A DNA stretch of 64,000 nucleotides from Ophiobolus disseminans. Taxonomy: Eukaryota; Ascomycota; Dothideomycetes; Pleosporales; Phaeosphaeriaceae. The stretch covers positions 496,001-560,000 of the forward strand of contig MU006222.1 of the NCBI GenBank assembly GCA_010093685.1, given 5' to 3'. Position 1 is the stretch's first letter. Each line of letters begins with the position of its first letter. Below, in pieces: positions 45,556 through 56,652 of the stretch. The notes beneath the pieces were generated by a model. The model had not been told where the DNA came from and made no database searches. It was given only the letters and a program-made list of their open reading frames with translations. Position numbers and translations under genes: made by a program.

Positions 45556-46815
45556 CAGCTAATCTGGGTTATATAAGCAGCCTACGAACACACGTTGGAT
45601 GAATGGTTTGTCTTTCCAGAGCTACTTGTCCTACGTTCTGGTCTATCATCATTGGAAATGATGCTAGGTCTCAAGGCCCATATCTGATCGGTCGCAACAC
45701 GACCCTGCTTTGACCGAGTTTCCAGACGAGAGCAATCCGGATGCTTGATCTCATGTTGCGAAGAATCAGACAGCGTTGCGAACTCTGTTTTTTTTTTCGT
45801 TCACGGTGGCGGCTGCCTGAGTGGATGTGTGGCAGTGCGGGGTGCCACGCTGTGCCGCAATCTCGTCGAACACATGATCAGCGCCGCGGACCGCAGTCCA
45901 CGTTTCATATTCATATCGATTTCGTCAAACCTGAATTAGTAACGGCGCACGCTGCATCTTTCCTCTCAAGCTTGGAGTAATGTACCAAATTTGAGCGGAT
46001 ACGCGTGATGGCAGGTATAGAGTTGATGGAGAGACCAGAATTGCTTTCATCTACTTTCACACTAGATTTTCAAGTAAGATGGTGAGATTTATAAGTTTTT
46101 CGACGTAAGAACCGCGTCGGAAAACTGAAAACAGAATCTCATCCATGAATTCTGACACACAGTAAGCAGAGGTTACCCAGGCACTACTCAGACCACATGT
46201 AGGCTAAGTTTTAACCAACTTTGTTGTATGCCACTACTCAGAGATCCAACCACAAGCGATGGGCTCTTCTCGCATCGTTGTCTGCTCGCCTTGTTTTACG
46301 GAGGCATTCAGCTAAGAGGCAGTCTATGTGTGTCTTCAGCCTTCCACGTGGGATAATTCTAGCCTGGATCTGCAGCCTAATGTACATAAATGGCGGTGCA
46401 TGCCTCTCAGCCGTCATCACTTGCTGTCTGGTCGCGGAAGCGAACGCCTCATTCGCCGATTAGCGTCCTTCAAATCCTAGGCATGGAATGCCTCCCAAAG
46501 TGTTGGCTTATATAGCCTTGTAGACTCAGCGCTGTTGGTCAACGACACAACCACTTTTTCAGCGGCTTCGAGCCGTCTGTCGTGTTGCCCGCTCGGCAGC
46601 CAAACACTGAATCGACTCAACGACCACTGTATCGATACTCAAGCATCGCAACGGCCCCTTCGAGGCGCCCGGTTATCAAACCTTGGTGATTAAGCACTGG
46701 GGTGCTCTCCACTCCTATCGTTCCGCCGCGCCGTTTTGGAGGCGTTGAGCGTTGAAGTTCAGTTCTTCATCTTTCAAGTGTCGGCGAAGGCCCTCACCTG
46801 CCTTGGCCATCTTAT
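45556..46815. other. Intergenic, no gene seen
   Basis: About 1.26 kb with only short ORFs on both strands. A T run occurs near 45790. No repeat or RNA gene recognised. Confidence 0.5.
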
Positions 46816-47666
46816 TTGAGCAGTACGGCTTTTACTACTCCTTCTTTAGCTTCAACCCCATACGTTCCGCATCTATTTGTCGCCACTCCTTGGACCAGAC
46901 CGCGCTGCTTTTCTCAATACGTTGCTCAACCCCAAAACCCGACAACAACATTACCCGATCAAATCGACACCTTCTTGCTGAATAAGAAACATGCATTTGT
47001 GTCTCCGCACGAAGTCGAAAATGATATTAACCCAGTCATCCATCGACCATATCTCATGGTCGCCTCGCACCCCCTACCATCAAAAGAGGTCGACGGTATT
47101 CCGGTGCCAATGCTCCATGAAGAACACAACACACCAGCACTTCCGAACATATCGTCTCTTGATCTTCCCGACAATATATCACTGGGTTCTCCAATTTATA
47201 CACCCTCAACAGACGGTGAGAGGGGCGACGAGTCTTCCGATTGTCTGGAGACCCCATCATCCGAAGTTTCCACCAGCATTTCGGTCGCCTCCTCAGCAAT
47301 CACCCCAGATCATGCCACTACAGGAACCATATTTGTTTGCCAACGGACATCTTGTAACGAAACATATCGTCGACGCTGTGATCTGAAGTAAGTCAAATCT
47401 TTGACGTCAGTTCTAAGACAAATGCTAATGAGAGGCCCAGCAAACACGTCTTACGAGTTCATGACAAACGTGCCAGATGCCCGTTCGTCAGTTGCCCATG
47501 TTCGCGGAGACCATTCGGGTTTGAAGCAGATCTGAGGCGCCACATGATGGCGAAGCATAGCACCGAAGAAGACAAAAAGTTTTTCGACTGTCCCGTATTT
47601 GGCTGTGAGGAGATCTTCTCGAGGAAGGACAATATGATGAGGCACAAGCAGAAGAAGCACATATGA
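46816..47666 (+). CDS. C2H2 zinc-finger transcription-factor-like protein, start unresolved
   Basis: The open frame runs from about 46816 to 47387, then intron 47388-47440 (GTAAGT to CCCAG), then 47441-47666. No ATG lies upstream in frame before a stop at about 46753, so the true first exon may be further left, or translation may start at the internal Met in RPYLMVASHP. The N-terminal part is Ser/Thr/Pro-rich. The C-terminus has fingers: CQRTSCNETYRRRCDLNKHV...H, CPFVSCPCSRRPFGF..DLRRHMMAKH, and CPVFGCEEIFSRKDNMMRHKQKKH, the last ending two residues before the stop. This three-finger end is common in filamentous-fungal regulators. Target unknown. Confidence 0.75.
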
Positions 47667-48035
47667 TCTGTGCAAGCCTCTGCTACGGCGTGGGCGGCTG
47701 AAATGGTATGGGCATTTGACTGAAGGAGTATAAGTTATAGTGTATGCTATGTTCCTAGGTATTTTACCATATCACGAAAGTATACCTCTTCGAGCTCGTT
47801 TCTCTCGATGTGCCTCCGAACGCCACCGTCTTGAATTTAGATTATCGCTAAGTACTGGAACCGATATGTCACGTTATGGAGCGCTCATGTCTCAGTATAC
47901 AGCGTACCGTGTATCTCACCTATCAGTTCCACCTCGTTGCTTCAAAGGCCGTTCTCTCTTTTGTATAATCCCTCCGCTTACCTTTACTCTATATCACCCA
48001 CCTAATCCCCAACTCTCCCATCAAACAACACCAAA
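47667..48035. other. Intergenic, no gene seen
   Basis: Downstream of the zinc-finger gene. Pyrimidine-rich near the end, before the tRNA-like locus. Nothing else recognised. Confidence 0.5.
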
Positions 48036-48277
48036 GGGCCCATAGTCCAGTGGTAAGACGCCCGCACACAGAAACTGAAACAGCCCGAGTCCCTCTTCAT
48101 ATTGCCCGAGTCGCAAGCGAAGTCTTTCAAGCGAAGTCTTTCAAGCGAAGTCTTTCAAGCGAAGTCTTTCAAGCGAAGTCTTTCAAGCGAAGTCTTCTGA
48201 GTCTGGTGTTGAAGTGGTGCCCGAGTCAAATGTTAGGTGTGCTGCAAGAGACACGTGTTCGAATCACGTTGGGTCCA
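48036..48277 (+). tRNA. Split tRNA-like gene, interrupted by a repeat-rich insert (isotype not determined)
   Basis: The 5' part reads GGGCCCA TA GTCC AGTGGTAA GAC, with an A-box match (TAGTCCAGTGG). The 3' part, about 200 nt later, has a perfect T arm (ACGTG TTCGAAT CACGT at 48253-48269), then TGGGTCC, which pairs with the 5' acceptor strand with one G-T pair, then discriminator A. A T5 run follows. What should be the anticodon arm cannot be folded with confidence: the middle is filled by a 14-bp tandem repeat and three copies of GCCCGAGTC. It is either a tRNA with a very long intron or, more likely, a tRNA gene broken by repeat insertion and expansion. Confidence 0.5.
48115..48197 (+). repeat. 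14-bp tandem repeat inside the tRNA-like gene
   Basis: The unit AAGCGAAGTCTTTC occurs five times perfectly and a sixth time in part. Each copy contains GCGAAGTC. It lies between the two tRNA halves. Confidence 0.92.
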
Positions 48278-48727
48278 ATATCTTTTTGCTTGCTGCTGCT
48301 GTGGATGAACAGGTGGATGTTACACTACTTTTGATTCTTGATATGATGCTATGCTGCTGTGCCACGCACCAAGGATCTCATGAGCCTTGGAAACCAAACT
48401 CTTACTTACCGAAGTATTCGCTATCTTTTTCTTACTTTCCTATGCCTCTTATCCTACAAGTACCAATTAATCCTTCACTCATCTATCAGGTCTGGATAGC
48501 TTTCGAGTAGTCTGACGAAGTTCGGTCTATCCCATGCAATGCATCGATCGCGCGTGGACGTCTTTGAGGGCATCTAACATGATTCATTCTACCTAATAAT
48601 GCATTAAGAATATCAAAGCGCCAGATGCGCCAATGCAATGTGTATCCAACTCATTCGTGATCATCAAAACGCCATGCATGGTGTATGCAACAAGATCAAA
48701 CTGCAAGTAACGTGAGGCTTGCAACGC
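48278..48727. other. Intergenic, no gene seen
   Basis: Between the tRNA-like locus and the end of the OPT gene. Apart from the T5 run nothing stands out. Confidence 0.5.
48283..48287 (+). terminator. T5 run, possible Pol III terminator
   Basis: Five T residues begin 6 nt after the last base of the tRNA-like 3' end, where a Pol III terminator would be expected. Confidence 0.45.
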
Positions 48728-51700
48728 TCAAGGTCCGAATCTTTCGCCGGGTGCTAACGACTTGTAAGGACAAGCTTGCCAATCGCAACCCTACATTTTA
48801 GTAAGCACAGTGTCTTTTTGATTGGACGTAGGGATGATAACAACTTACTTGCTTGTACACTTCCGTACCCCACCACTTGAAACCGCTCATCCACCCGGGG
48901 TACACAATGCCAAAGAAGATGACTACGACTCCAAAAGCAAGACCAGAGTCTAATGCAGCGCTTAACATCATGTTGTACTTCTTCCACCATTCTTTTCTAC
49001 GGTTCCGGATCTCATAATTGAAGATATAGCACACAATGGCCCAGACGGAGAAGTTCAACCCTGTAGCTGGTGGAATCCAACTCAAGCTACCAAACACAAC
49101 CGCGGGGTTGATCTTGCGCAGGATCGACCTGCGATCCCGACGGCCAAAGAACCATATTGGAATAGGCGAGACGGCTCCAACGAGGAACGCCCAGACCAGT
49201 GGGCGGTAGAGTGCACCGGGGCCAAAGAACCGTTTGGGCCCTACAACGCCCCATAGAATGCTGCCATTGAAGTGCACCCGAGCGATGGGACAGTTAAAAC
49301 CATTGATGGCTTGCGGCGTGCAGATCCCGGGAATGTTGTTGAGCATCCAATTGAGCACGCCAATCTGGGAGAGGCTAGAAATTATCGTTACTGACAGCTG
49401 AAGCTTGAACAGGATGCGTGGTGGGATCTTCATGTAATGGCCGAGCTTGAGATCGGAAGCGAACTTGAGACCTTGGGTGGATGATATGTAGCCAAATGTA
49501 GTGAATACCATATTTGCGACGGGGCGGCCGGGGAACATGACGCCGCAAATGAGTTGGCAGATCAGGTAGATGCTGCTCTGTTGGTTTGTGATGGCCATGA
49601 CGATGCCGATTGGGATGAATAAAATCGCGCCGATGCCTAGGGCTAGCAGCAGGCCATACCACGGTAAATGGATCGGGTAGTACTCGACCACAAATATACC
49701 GACAGCTGCCATACTCAGGCCGGTCAAGATGTACCAAAATATCGGGACATCATCGTACTTCTGCATGAGTCGATTGTGTACATCTTGAGAGGTGAGAAGA
49801 TCTTCCATCTCCGGTTCTGATGTCGTGCTTGATCGGGCTCTGTACATGGTGGGTGATGCGGGCCGACCGTTGCCTTCCGGGCTACCCGCGAGAGGTTGGT
49901 AGTCTGCTGCCGCTTCCTTCCGGATTTCCACCCATGAGCGACGCCATTGTCTCCAAATGTCCCTCCCATGCCATAGGCCTGTGTGCGAGAGTAGCGCTGT
50001 GAGAGCGGCGAATTGAAGCGCGTAGCTGAGGACATAGGTAATAGGCAAATAAACGCGGCTGTAGTTGTTGTACGCAGCCTCGTCGAACAGAAAGTCTTTC
50101 GTCAAAATCTTGCTGACATCATACGTTTTGCCTCGATTATCCCAGACTGCCGCGGATAGGATTGGCATGTACGAGGAATACATCACGTTCATGTAATCTG
50201 TCCAGCATAAGTATTGCGAAGCCTTGCGTTGATGGTGGGATCATACACATTGCCGGGGCCGCTACCCACATGACAAGCACCAAACCGCCCACGATATTCA
50301 TGGCAGCCCAGAATGGTGTGACAAGCGGAGAGCCAATGTACGCGATCTGAGCCCAGTCAAAGGTCACGGGAAACAGTCCAAGTCCAGATGCAACTCCAAA
50401 CTGCAAATGATTAGTGCATCTTCAGGGAAACCCAACACAGAACGTACCAGGTTGGCGACGACAACATTTCGAGGCGCAAACCAAGTGAGGACGTTGAAAG
50501 AACTCAATGCAGGAAATAGCAGGCCGGGCAGAAAGTAGAACGCGACTCCGCCCATAAACACGCGAACGAAGAACTTTCTTGGAGAGATTGTCCAGCCGTT
50601 GGCAGGTTTGTTGACTTCTTTGTGCAACGCAGTGAACATGGCGGTTGACACCAGGGTGGAAGGCCAAATCATGCCACTGGGCCGAACGAGGTAACGTCGC
50701 GTGAGTCCAGCAAGAGAATAGCCCAGGATCTGTGTTGATAGAACAAGCAATATCTGATATGTAATACCAAGGTCTTGGTGATAGAACTTGACCTGCTCAA
50801 CAATGACCTGCACTTCAATCAGCAAATGGCACGAGTTTCTAAGACATTATCGAGACTGACATCTGTTGCAAATGCGAAACCGAAAGAGACATTGCTACTG
50901 ACATAGACGCAACAATGCTCTTTCTCATTCCATTTACCTTGCGCGAGCCAGAGCCGGAATTTACGTCTCCAGGACGCTTTCTGTTGTGATGTACGCGAGG
51001 TGTAAGTGGATTTGTGAAGACATCCGTCCAGGAATGTCTCATCAGGATCGTCATGTCGTTTCAAGAGTTGGTCCCAAAGGAGACCAAGAGGGTGGACGAG
51101 CAAAAGAGCAATGATAGGAGTGAGGCTAACGCTAGGGTATCGTAGGGAAAAGAACAGGTTGGTTGATGAACCGGCAATTGCGAAAATGATGGAAAGAAAC
51201 CACATGCGAGGGGTATCGATAGATAATGAGGTATTGTCAGTTGCCGCAACAGAAGCGCGAACCTGGGCGTAAGGCGAGTTGTCTGTCGGATTGGTTTTCG
51301 TGTCATGCAGACCTTCTTCGTCGGACTCCTCGTCTTCATCCAAGCGAGTGCTGCTTGATGATGTTTGTGAGTCATCTAGGTACGGTGAGATGCCAGCTGT
51401 CGACGGGTCCAGTCCGCTGGCGTTGAAGCGGGCTTCAAATCGTGATCCTTCGGGACCGTCGAGCTCATCCTCTAGCGTTCTGCTGCTGCTACTTTCATCT
51501 CTTGGCCGTCGTCGCGACGTAACGGAGCCCCTAACACCAGAATCGCGCCGTGATGTGCTGTCGTTGTGGTTCTCCTGCAACCACTGATGCTGAGCGGTCA
51601 CGTTGGTGGCGAGGCTGCTTTTCCCCTTTCTCTTGCCTCGAGCCGAGTTGTTGGTCACATGAGGCTCATCGGAATCGTCAGGACTCACGGAAAGAATGGG

Positions 51701-52106
51701 CAGACCTCCATAGGAACCTATGCAATCATCAATATCGACCTTCAGTTTACGCCAAAGCTCGTCTGTGCAGGCTTCTCGATATGCTGACGCCGCACGATCG
51801 GCGGAAGAGCGCAGGATCGCAACACGCAACTAGCTTACCTGTACCTTGGGCCGGAGACGATCGCACCAGGAGAGGCACGCGCGACATCTCTTTCTTCTGC
51901 TGGCGGTCGAGAGGTGAAGTACGGGAGACACCGTGCTGGTCATCAGGTCTCGTTTCGGATGTGGCTATGCTCTTTGCTTTTTCAGGCAGGACATGTAGTT
52001 CGTAAGAGCTGCCTGCGGAGGAAGAAGGGGCGGCGTAGCGCGTGTCACCAACGCAGCCAACAGAGAGAGCGACAGACGGCGACAAGCGGCTGGCCTCGTC
52101 CGCCAT
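48728..52106 (-). CDS. OPT-family oligopeptide/metal-conjugate transporter
   Basis: Six exons (52106-51839, 51783-50861, 50807-50448, 50400-50247, 50197-48849, 48790-48728) give 1038 residues, all splices in frame. About 300 N-terminal residues are hydrophilic, with Ser/Arg and Asp/Glu runs, longer than in most OPT proteins. The membrane part begins near MWFLSIIFAIAGSSTNLFFS. Family motifs include FFSLRYPSVSLTPIIALLLV, FNVLTWFAPRNVVVANL, GLGLFPVTFDWAQIAYIGSP, IPGICTPQAINGFNCP and the C-terminal GCDWQACPY, found only through the last 58-nt intron. OPT members import small peptides or metal-siderophore/glutathione conjugates by proton symport; this one's substrate is unknown. Confidence 0.92.
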
Positions 52107-52600
52107 ATGTATGGACTGGCGTTTGCCGTGTGCGTCGCCTGTCTCTCGTGCCTGTTAGACTTTGACCGAAGCGGCTTCGCGCGATCAGACGATCAGATAA
52201 ATCAGGCCGCGGTTGGCGACGGCGCACGTACGAGATGATCTGATTAGATAAAACGTCGGAGAAGACTGCATGGATGGAATGCAGGGCCCAATGAGAGATG
52301 TAGCGTCGATGCAAGATCCCACTGAGAGGATTTAGATCCCGGCCTTGGGAAGCTGGCCAGAGCAAAATTGGTGACGCTAACGCCCACGCAGAGTGCGGCT
52401 GGCTCGGCTCGTGTTGTCTGCGCATCATCACGCGTCTCCCGCATACCGCTATCAGACCCTTGAATCTTGGATCCGACGTCGGCTTGGGCTACACACAGTT
52501 GGAACAGTCACAACCCATTTTTGAGCCTTAGGTTTTTCGATGTGTTACAGCTGTTGTACAGATCTATCTAGGACCCTTGCGACGATATCGTGACACCGGC
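52107..52600. other. Intergenic, no gene seen
   Basis: Promoter and leader of the OPT gene and 3' region of the BCS1-like gene. Nothing else recognised. Confidence 0.55.
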
Positions 52601-54103
52601 TCACGACACATCCACGTGCCCTGGGATTCCTGCGCGGCTATCCGCACGTTTGTGACTGGCCGTGAGGCTCTCTACCATGGCAATAGCGCCCTCGACATCG
52701 TCCTTGTTATACAAAAACAGACCCTGCAGCGCTGCCGTGCTCATCGAGTCGACGAGGCCCAGGTCTCTAACCCGTGCCAAGAATCTTTGTTTCGCGCTCC
52801 CGCTCGCGTCGAACTCGGCGTAAAACCGGTCCCACAATTGCTCGATCTGGTACTCTGTCGCTTCACCAAGTCGGACAGTCATGTCAACACGACCAGGTCG
52901 GATGAGAGCTTCATCGAGCCTCTCGACATGATTCGTGGTTAGGAAAATGATGCGCTCTTCGGCACTGGCGACCCCATCTAGGGCGTTGAGCAGACCTGAA
53001 AAGGTGACGGAAGCGCTCGCATATCCGTCCGGGCCAGGCTCCTTGCGGTTCATGAATGCCACGTCTACATCCTCGAGCAGTACCACTGTCCTGCGCGGGA
53101 CTTTGGTCAACAAGTGATTCAAACGGTCATCTGTTAGGCCTCGCTCGCTCACGTTTAATATGGCAATGTTAAAGTCCAAGTGACCCGCGACAGCCTGTAT
53201 GAAGGAACTCTTGCCGGTTCCGGGTGGGCCATAGAGTAGATAGCCTCGCCTGTATGGTATGCCACGGTCGAGGTACCAGGTTCGCGAGGAGATGAACGCT
53301 TCCATGTCCTCGACGATCCGCTCCTTGACACCGCGCTCAAGCACCACCGAGTCCAGAGGGCGCTTCCGCTTTGCTTCGCCAAATTGCTGCCACGACGTGC
53401 CCATGGAATTGTAGATCAGCGTCTTCCCCTCCTGCGACTGCTGGTATAGTTTGTGCGCTTCGGCGAAGATGTCCTCGAAGACATTCCGTTGCGAGTATAG
53501 GGTGGTGAGGCTGATGGTCTCGAAGGGTACGCCGTCCTTCACACTGATGGTGTTCCGCTCTCGCTGCCTGTCCACGAGGATGAAAGCATTCCGGTATCGC
53601 AGGAAATGCCTCCCAGGCCCGGGTACGAAGGAAAAGTGGGCTGCGTGTGAGGGGCCATCCTGAGGCAGGAAGGTCTGCACCTGAAGGTGGTGCATGCGCG
53701 GGTCTATACGGTTGAGTACTTTTGTGAGGACACCGCTCTGCACAGCCGGCTGCACACCGGCTTGTTGCGCTCTATGGTACGTTGTCATCCATTGGAGGAG
53801 CCACGGGTAGGCTTCGTCATGGCGAGTCACTTCGAGGTCGACAAGCATGCGGCGCCTAATGAATGCCGCGCCATGCTGGAGTCCCTTTTGGCCCGTACGT
53901 GCCGCAACACCAAGCGCTGCGAGACCAAAGCCCTACGTCAACTGTAAGCACACACCCAAATCGACGAATCGGGCCAGAAATCAGCGTACGGCGGTAAAGA
54001 ACGGATTTTCTGATATTTGCAAAAATATCGATCCGTTGCTATGTCCTGTGCTGGCGCCGATGTGCTTCGCCAGCTCTTGACTGGGCGCTGTGTTGCTGTC
54101 CAT
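52601..54103 (-). CDS. BCS1: BCS1-like mitochondrial AAA ATPase
   Basis: BCS1 moves folded Rieske protein across the mitochondrial inner membrane into complex III. Exons 54103-53990 and 53932-52601 give 481 residues. The intron (GTACGC to ACGTAG) joins NPFFTA to GFGLAALGVAARTG, which builds the single membrane segment near residue 40; RRRMLVDLEV follows, as in the family. The BCS1-specific region (MHHLQVQTFLPQDGPSHAAH and on) leads to the AAA module: Walker A YGPPGTGKSS near residue 275, Walker B VVLLEDVDVAF, and RPGRVDM with the arginine fingers. Fungi carry several BCS1-like paralogues, so this may or may not be the true BCS1. Confidence 0.9.
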
Positions 54104-54523
54104 GAGGCTCGTCACCTGCGCAGAGCTTTCCCAGGGCAGCCGCGAAGGACGCTATGGCTGAATTGCCAAGCAACGTGGGCATCTGTCACACGCGGAATGT
54201 ATCTGGAGCACATGGGCTGAATATGCACCGTGTAACAATAGCATACCTACGCCCTGGACCTGAAGCCAACGAACAAAAGCGCTTCACCTAAGCTGCGATG
54301 GAACTGGTAAGGATGCTCCTCCAACCAAGATGGAAGGTGCAGGGCTGCGATCTGGGGTAGCGCTTTCCCAGCGGCGCGGAGCGCTAACGCGGGCTGGAGC
54401 TTGGGCCTGTGTGCGCGTATCCAAAGATAAACTTCACGCCGCGCCGTGGTCCCCGTCCGGATATATAAACCTGTAGTACGCTGTGAGGCATCGTCGGCCA
54501 GAACGTGTGCTCAATTTCCTGCT
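54104..54523. other. Divergent promoter region with a TATA box
   Basis: It separates the BCS1-like gene and the RNA-binding gene and should carry both promoters. One clear TATA element is listed separately; no gene seen. Confidence 0.55.
54461..54469 (+). promoter_or_regulatory. TATA box of the RNA-binding protein gene
   Basis: ATATATAAA, about 60 bp upstream of the ATG at 54524, in a GC-rich setting. Position and orientation suit that gene. Confidence 0.5.
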
Positions 54524-56051
54524 ATGGCTACCGTTACCATAGGAAGATCCTATTTCGAAGCTCTATTGCGGAGGTGAGTGACCTACGAGCAAGCTGATGC
54601 ACCCGGCTGAACTATCTGCTGATTAGCTGTCCAGGGCAGAATTCGTGAGTGTACCATGACTGGAAAACTTCGCAAACTGTCTGATGCCAGTCTGCAGCAT
54701 ACTTCGAGCCAAGACGTCGATTTCGGTCCCAATCTCTTCAACAATGTCACTATTTCCAAGGCAGAGCACGAGTACTTGGTGAGTACACAGTCTCAATTTC
54801 AGCCTCAGCTCTACTGCCACACGGCTGCCTAATTGCATCTTGTCGCGACGTTTCTCTGAATGTACACTAACGAGTGTGAATTTAACAGCTTCAAGCAGAG
54901 CAAGACTTCAGTACGTCTGATCGATGTTTCTTCTTTTGGTCGTCAACACGCACTGACTGTCACCAGCCTTGCTCAAAAGCGCATTATTCCGCGGCGGCCT
55001 GACGAACGAAACTCTCGATACGCTGCTCGAGGGCGAGAATGGGGTCACGGCCAGCAATGCTTCGCACTACGACTATCACACCAACAAGGCCCATCCCCAG
55101 GCAGGGACTAGCTTTTCGAGCGCGAACCACTCCTTCCACAACGAGGCCTCTCCAGTCTCCGATGACACAGCAATTGGCCGCAGTCTACACTCTCATGCTC
55201 AGCCGCGATCTGGTTTCCAACGCATGGCCAGCTATGAGCAGCCCGGGTCATCGATCGATACTCCGACAAAAGGTAGTGATGATAAAGATGCACAACGGGT
55301 GCCGCTTCACGATCAGCGCACTGTTCATATCACGAACTTGTCGGATCGCACCACACACAAGGACTTGGCTGGCATCATCCGGGGTGGCAGGCTGCTGGAC
55401 ATCTTCCTGAGAAACGATCGTTCAGCCACTGTGTCTTTCGTGGAAGGCGCTGCAGAATTCCTTGCATATGCCAAGCGGAACGACATCTACCTGCATACAA
55501 AACGAGTAAGTAGCTGGGTTGAGGTGCTCAGATACACGGAAACTAACAATGTGTAGCTCGAGTTTCGTTGGGCCGAGCGCCAATTTCATGTGCCAGGCCA
55601 TGTTTCTAACAAGATCGCCGGCGGAGCCACGCGGAACTTGGTAGTCCGAGGTGTGGGCGGCAAACTCACTGCAGACCAGATCACGGACCACCTGGACCAT
55701 ATTCATAACCTAGTCGTGGTCGATATCAACTTCCGGAATGGGGATGCATATATCTCCACCAATTCGATTCATAACGCCCTTTTCGGAAGGACGTGCATGA
55801 TGTCTCGGACTGCGTACAAGGGTCTACGTATTGACTACTACCCCGATGAATGCGCTACTCCCCTGCCTCGCCCGGCAGTGAAAGCTTATGCTACCCGTTC
55901 GTCGGAGCCCTTGAAGCCCAAGCCAATCACGAACGCTTACGCTCTGCTTGATATGGGTTCCGATAACGAATCCGAGTCTGGGAGCGAGTCGTACATAACT
56001 GAAGGTGTACGAGTTGATGAGCACAGTTGGCGAACTGCTACAGTAGTTTGA
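54524..56051 (+). CDS. RNA-binding protein with RRM-like domains and a 10-nt microexon
   Basis: Six exons (54524-54573, 54635-54644, 54698-54778, 54889-54910, 54967-55505, 55557-56051) give 398 residues, all in frame. The short first exons encode MATVTIGRSYFEALLRR, AEF, HTSSQDVDFGPNLF and LQAEQDF; a repeated pattern (VTI.R..YE.LLR and VTISKAEHEYL) is evident. Two RRM-like units follow: RTVHITNLSDRTTHKDLAGI near the middle and RNLVVRGVGGKLTADQITDH near residue 245, the second with YKGLRIDYYPDEC. The tail is acidic and Ser-rich. The RRM call is by pattern; the target RNA is unknown. Exon 2 (GGCAGAATTC) is needed to keep frame. Confidence 0.85.
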
Positions 56052-56652
56052 TGGGCTCATCCGAGTGTGCCCGCACTCAAACACAGCAGAGGTCGCATCG
56101 CTCCTGATGAGCATTCTCATACCGACATCCGTCTCTGTAGGCCGGCTCTACGTTGGTGATCGAACTCGAATCACCCGGCTTTCAATGACGGGCAGTGGCA
56201 GCAAACTGTTGTACGAGAAGCTGCGCTACGGCCCGTTCCCACTCCCTATTATTGTGTGTTGTTGAAACAATGGAAGCGGCGGAAGAGTGTTCGATGTCCA
56301 TATCATCCTATCGCATGGATATCCTATCTGTCACATCGGCGTTCCGGGAAGCTTCCATATACTCAGATACCCCTCAGCGGCATGACCCACTGAATTACCT
56401 TTTTCTATCATAAACTCCATCTTGCTTCCCTCTCAGTGATAGGAACAAGATTAATTTGTCATCTTTTGATTCTGACACTCAATGTTTGACCTACACCAGT
56501 TCCCGTGGTCGCTAAATGAGTATTGGACGAATCAGCTCTTAGTGAGTATTAGCTCCATGTGTGGACCTCGGGAGCCTCGAGCCATCCTTACCATCACTAC
56601 ACCATCACTACCACGTAACCATCGAAGCGTAACATCATTTGCAAAACTCAAC
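56052..56652. other. Intergenic, no gene seen
   Basis: Between two plus-strand genes. ORFs here are short and unconvincing. It contains the promoter of the nitrilase gene. Confidence 0.55.

Noticed and set aside
48050..48334. 94-codon ORF across the 14-bp repeats
   Set aside because: It is produced by the repeat unit itself and overlaps the tRNA-like structure.
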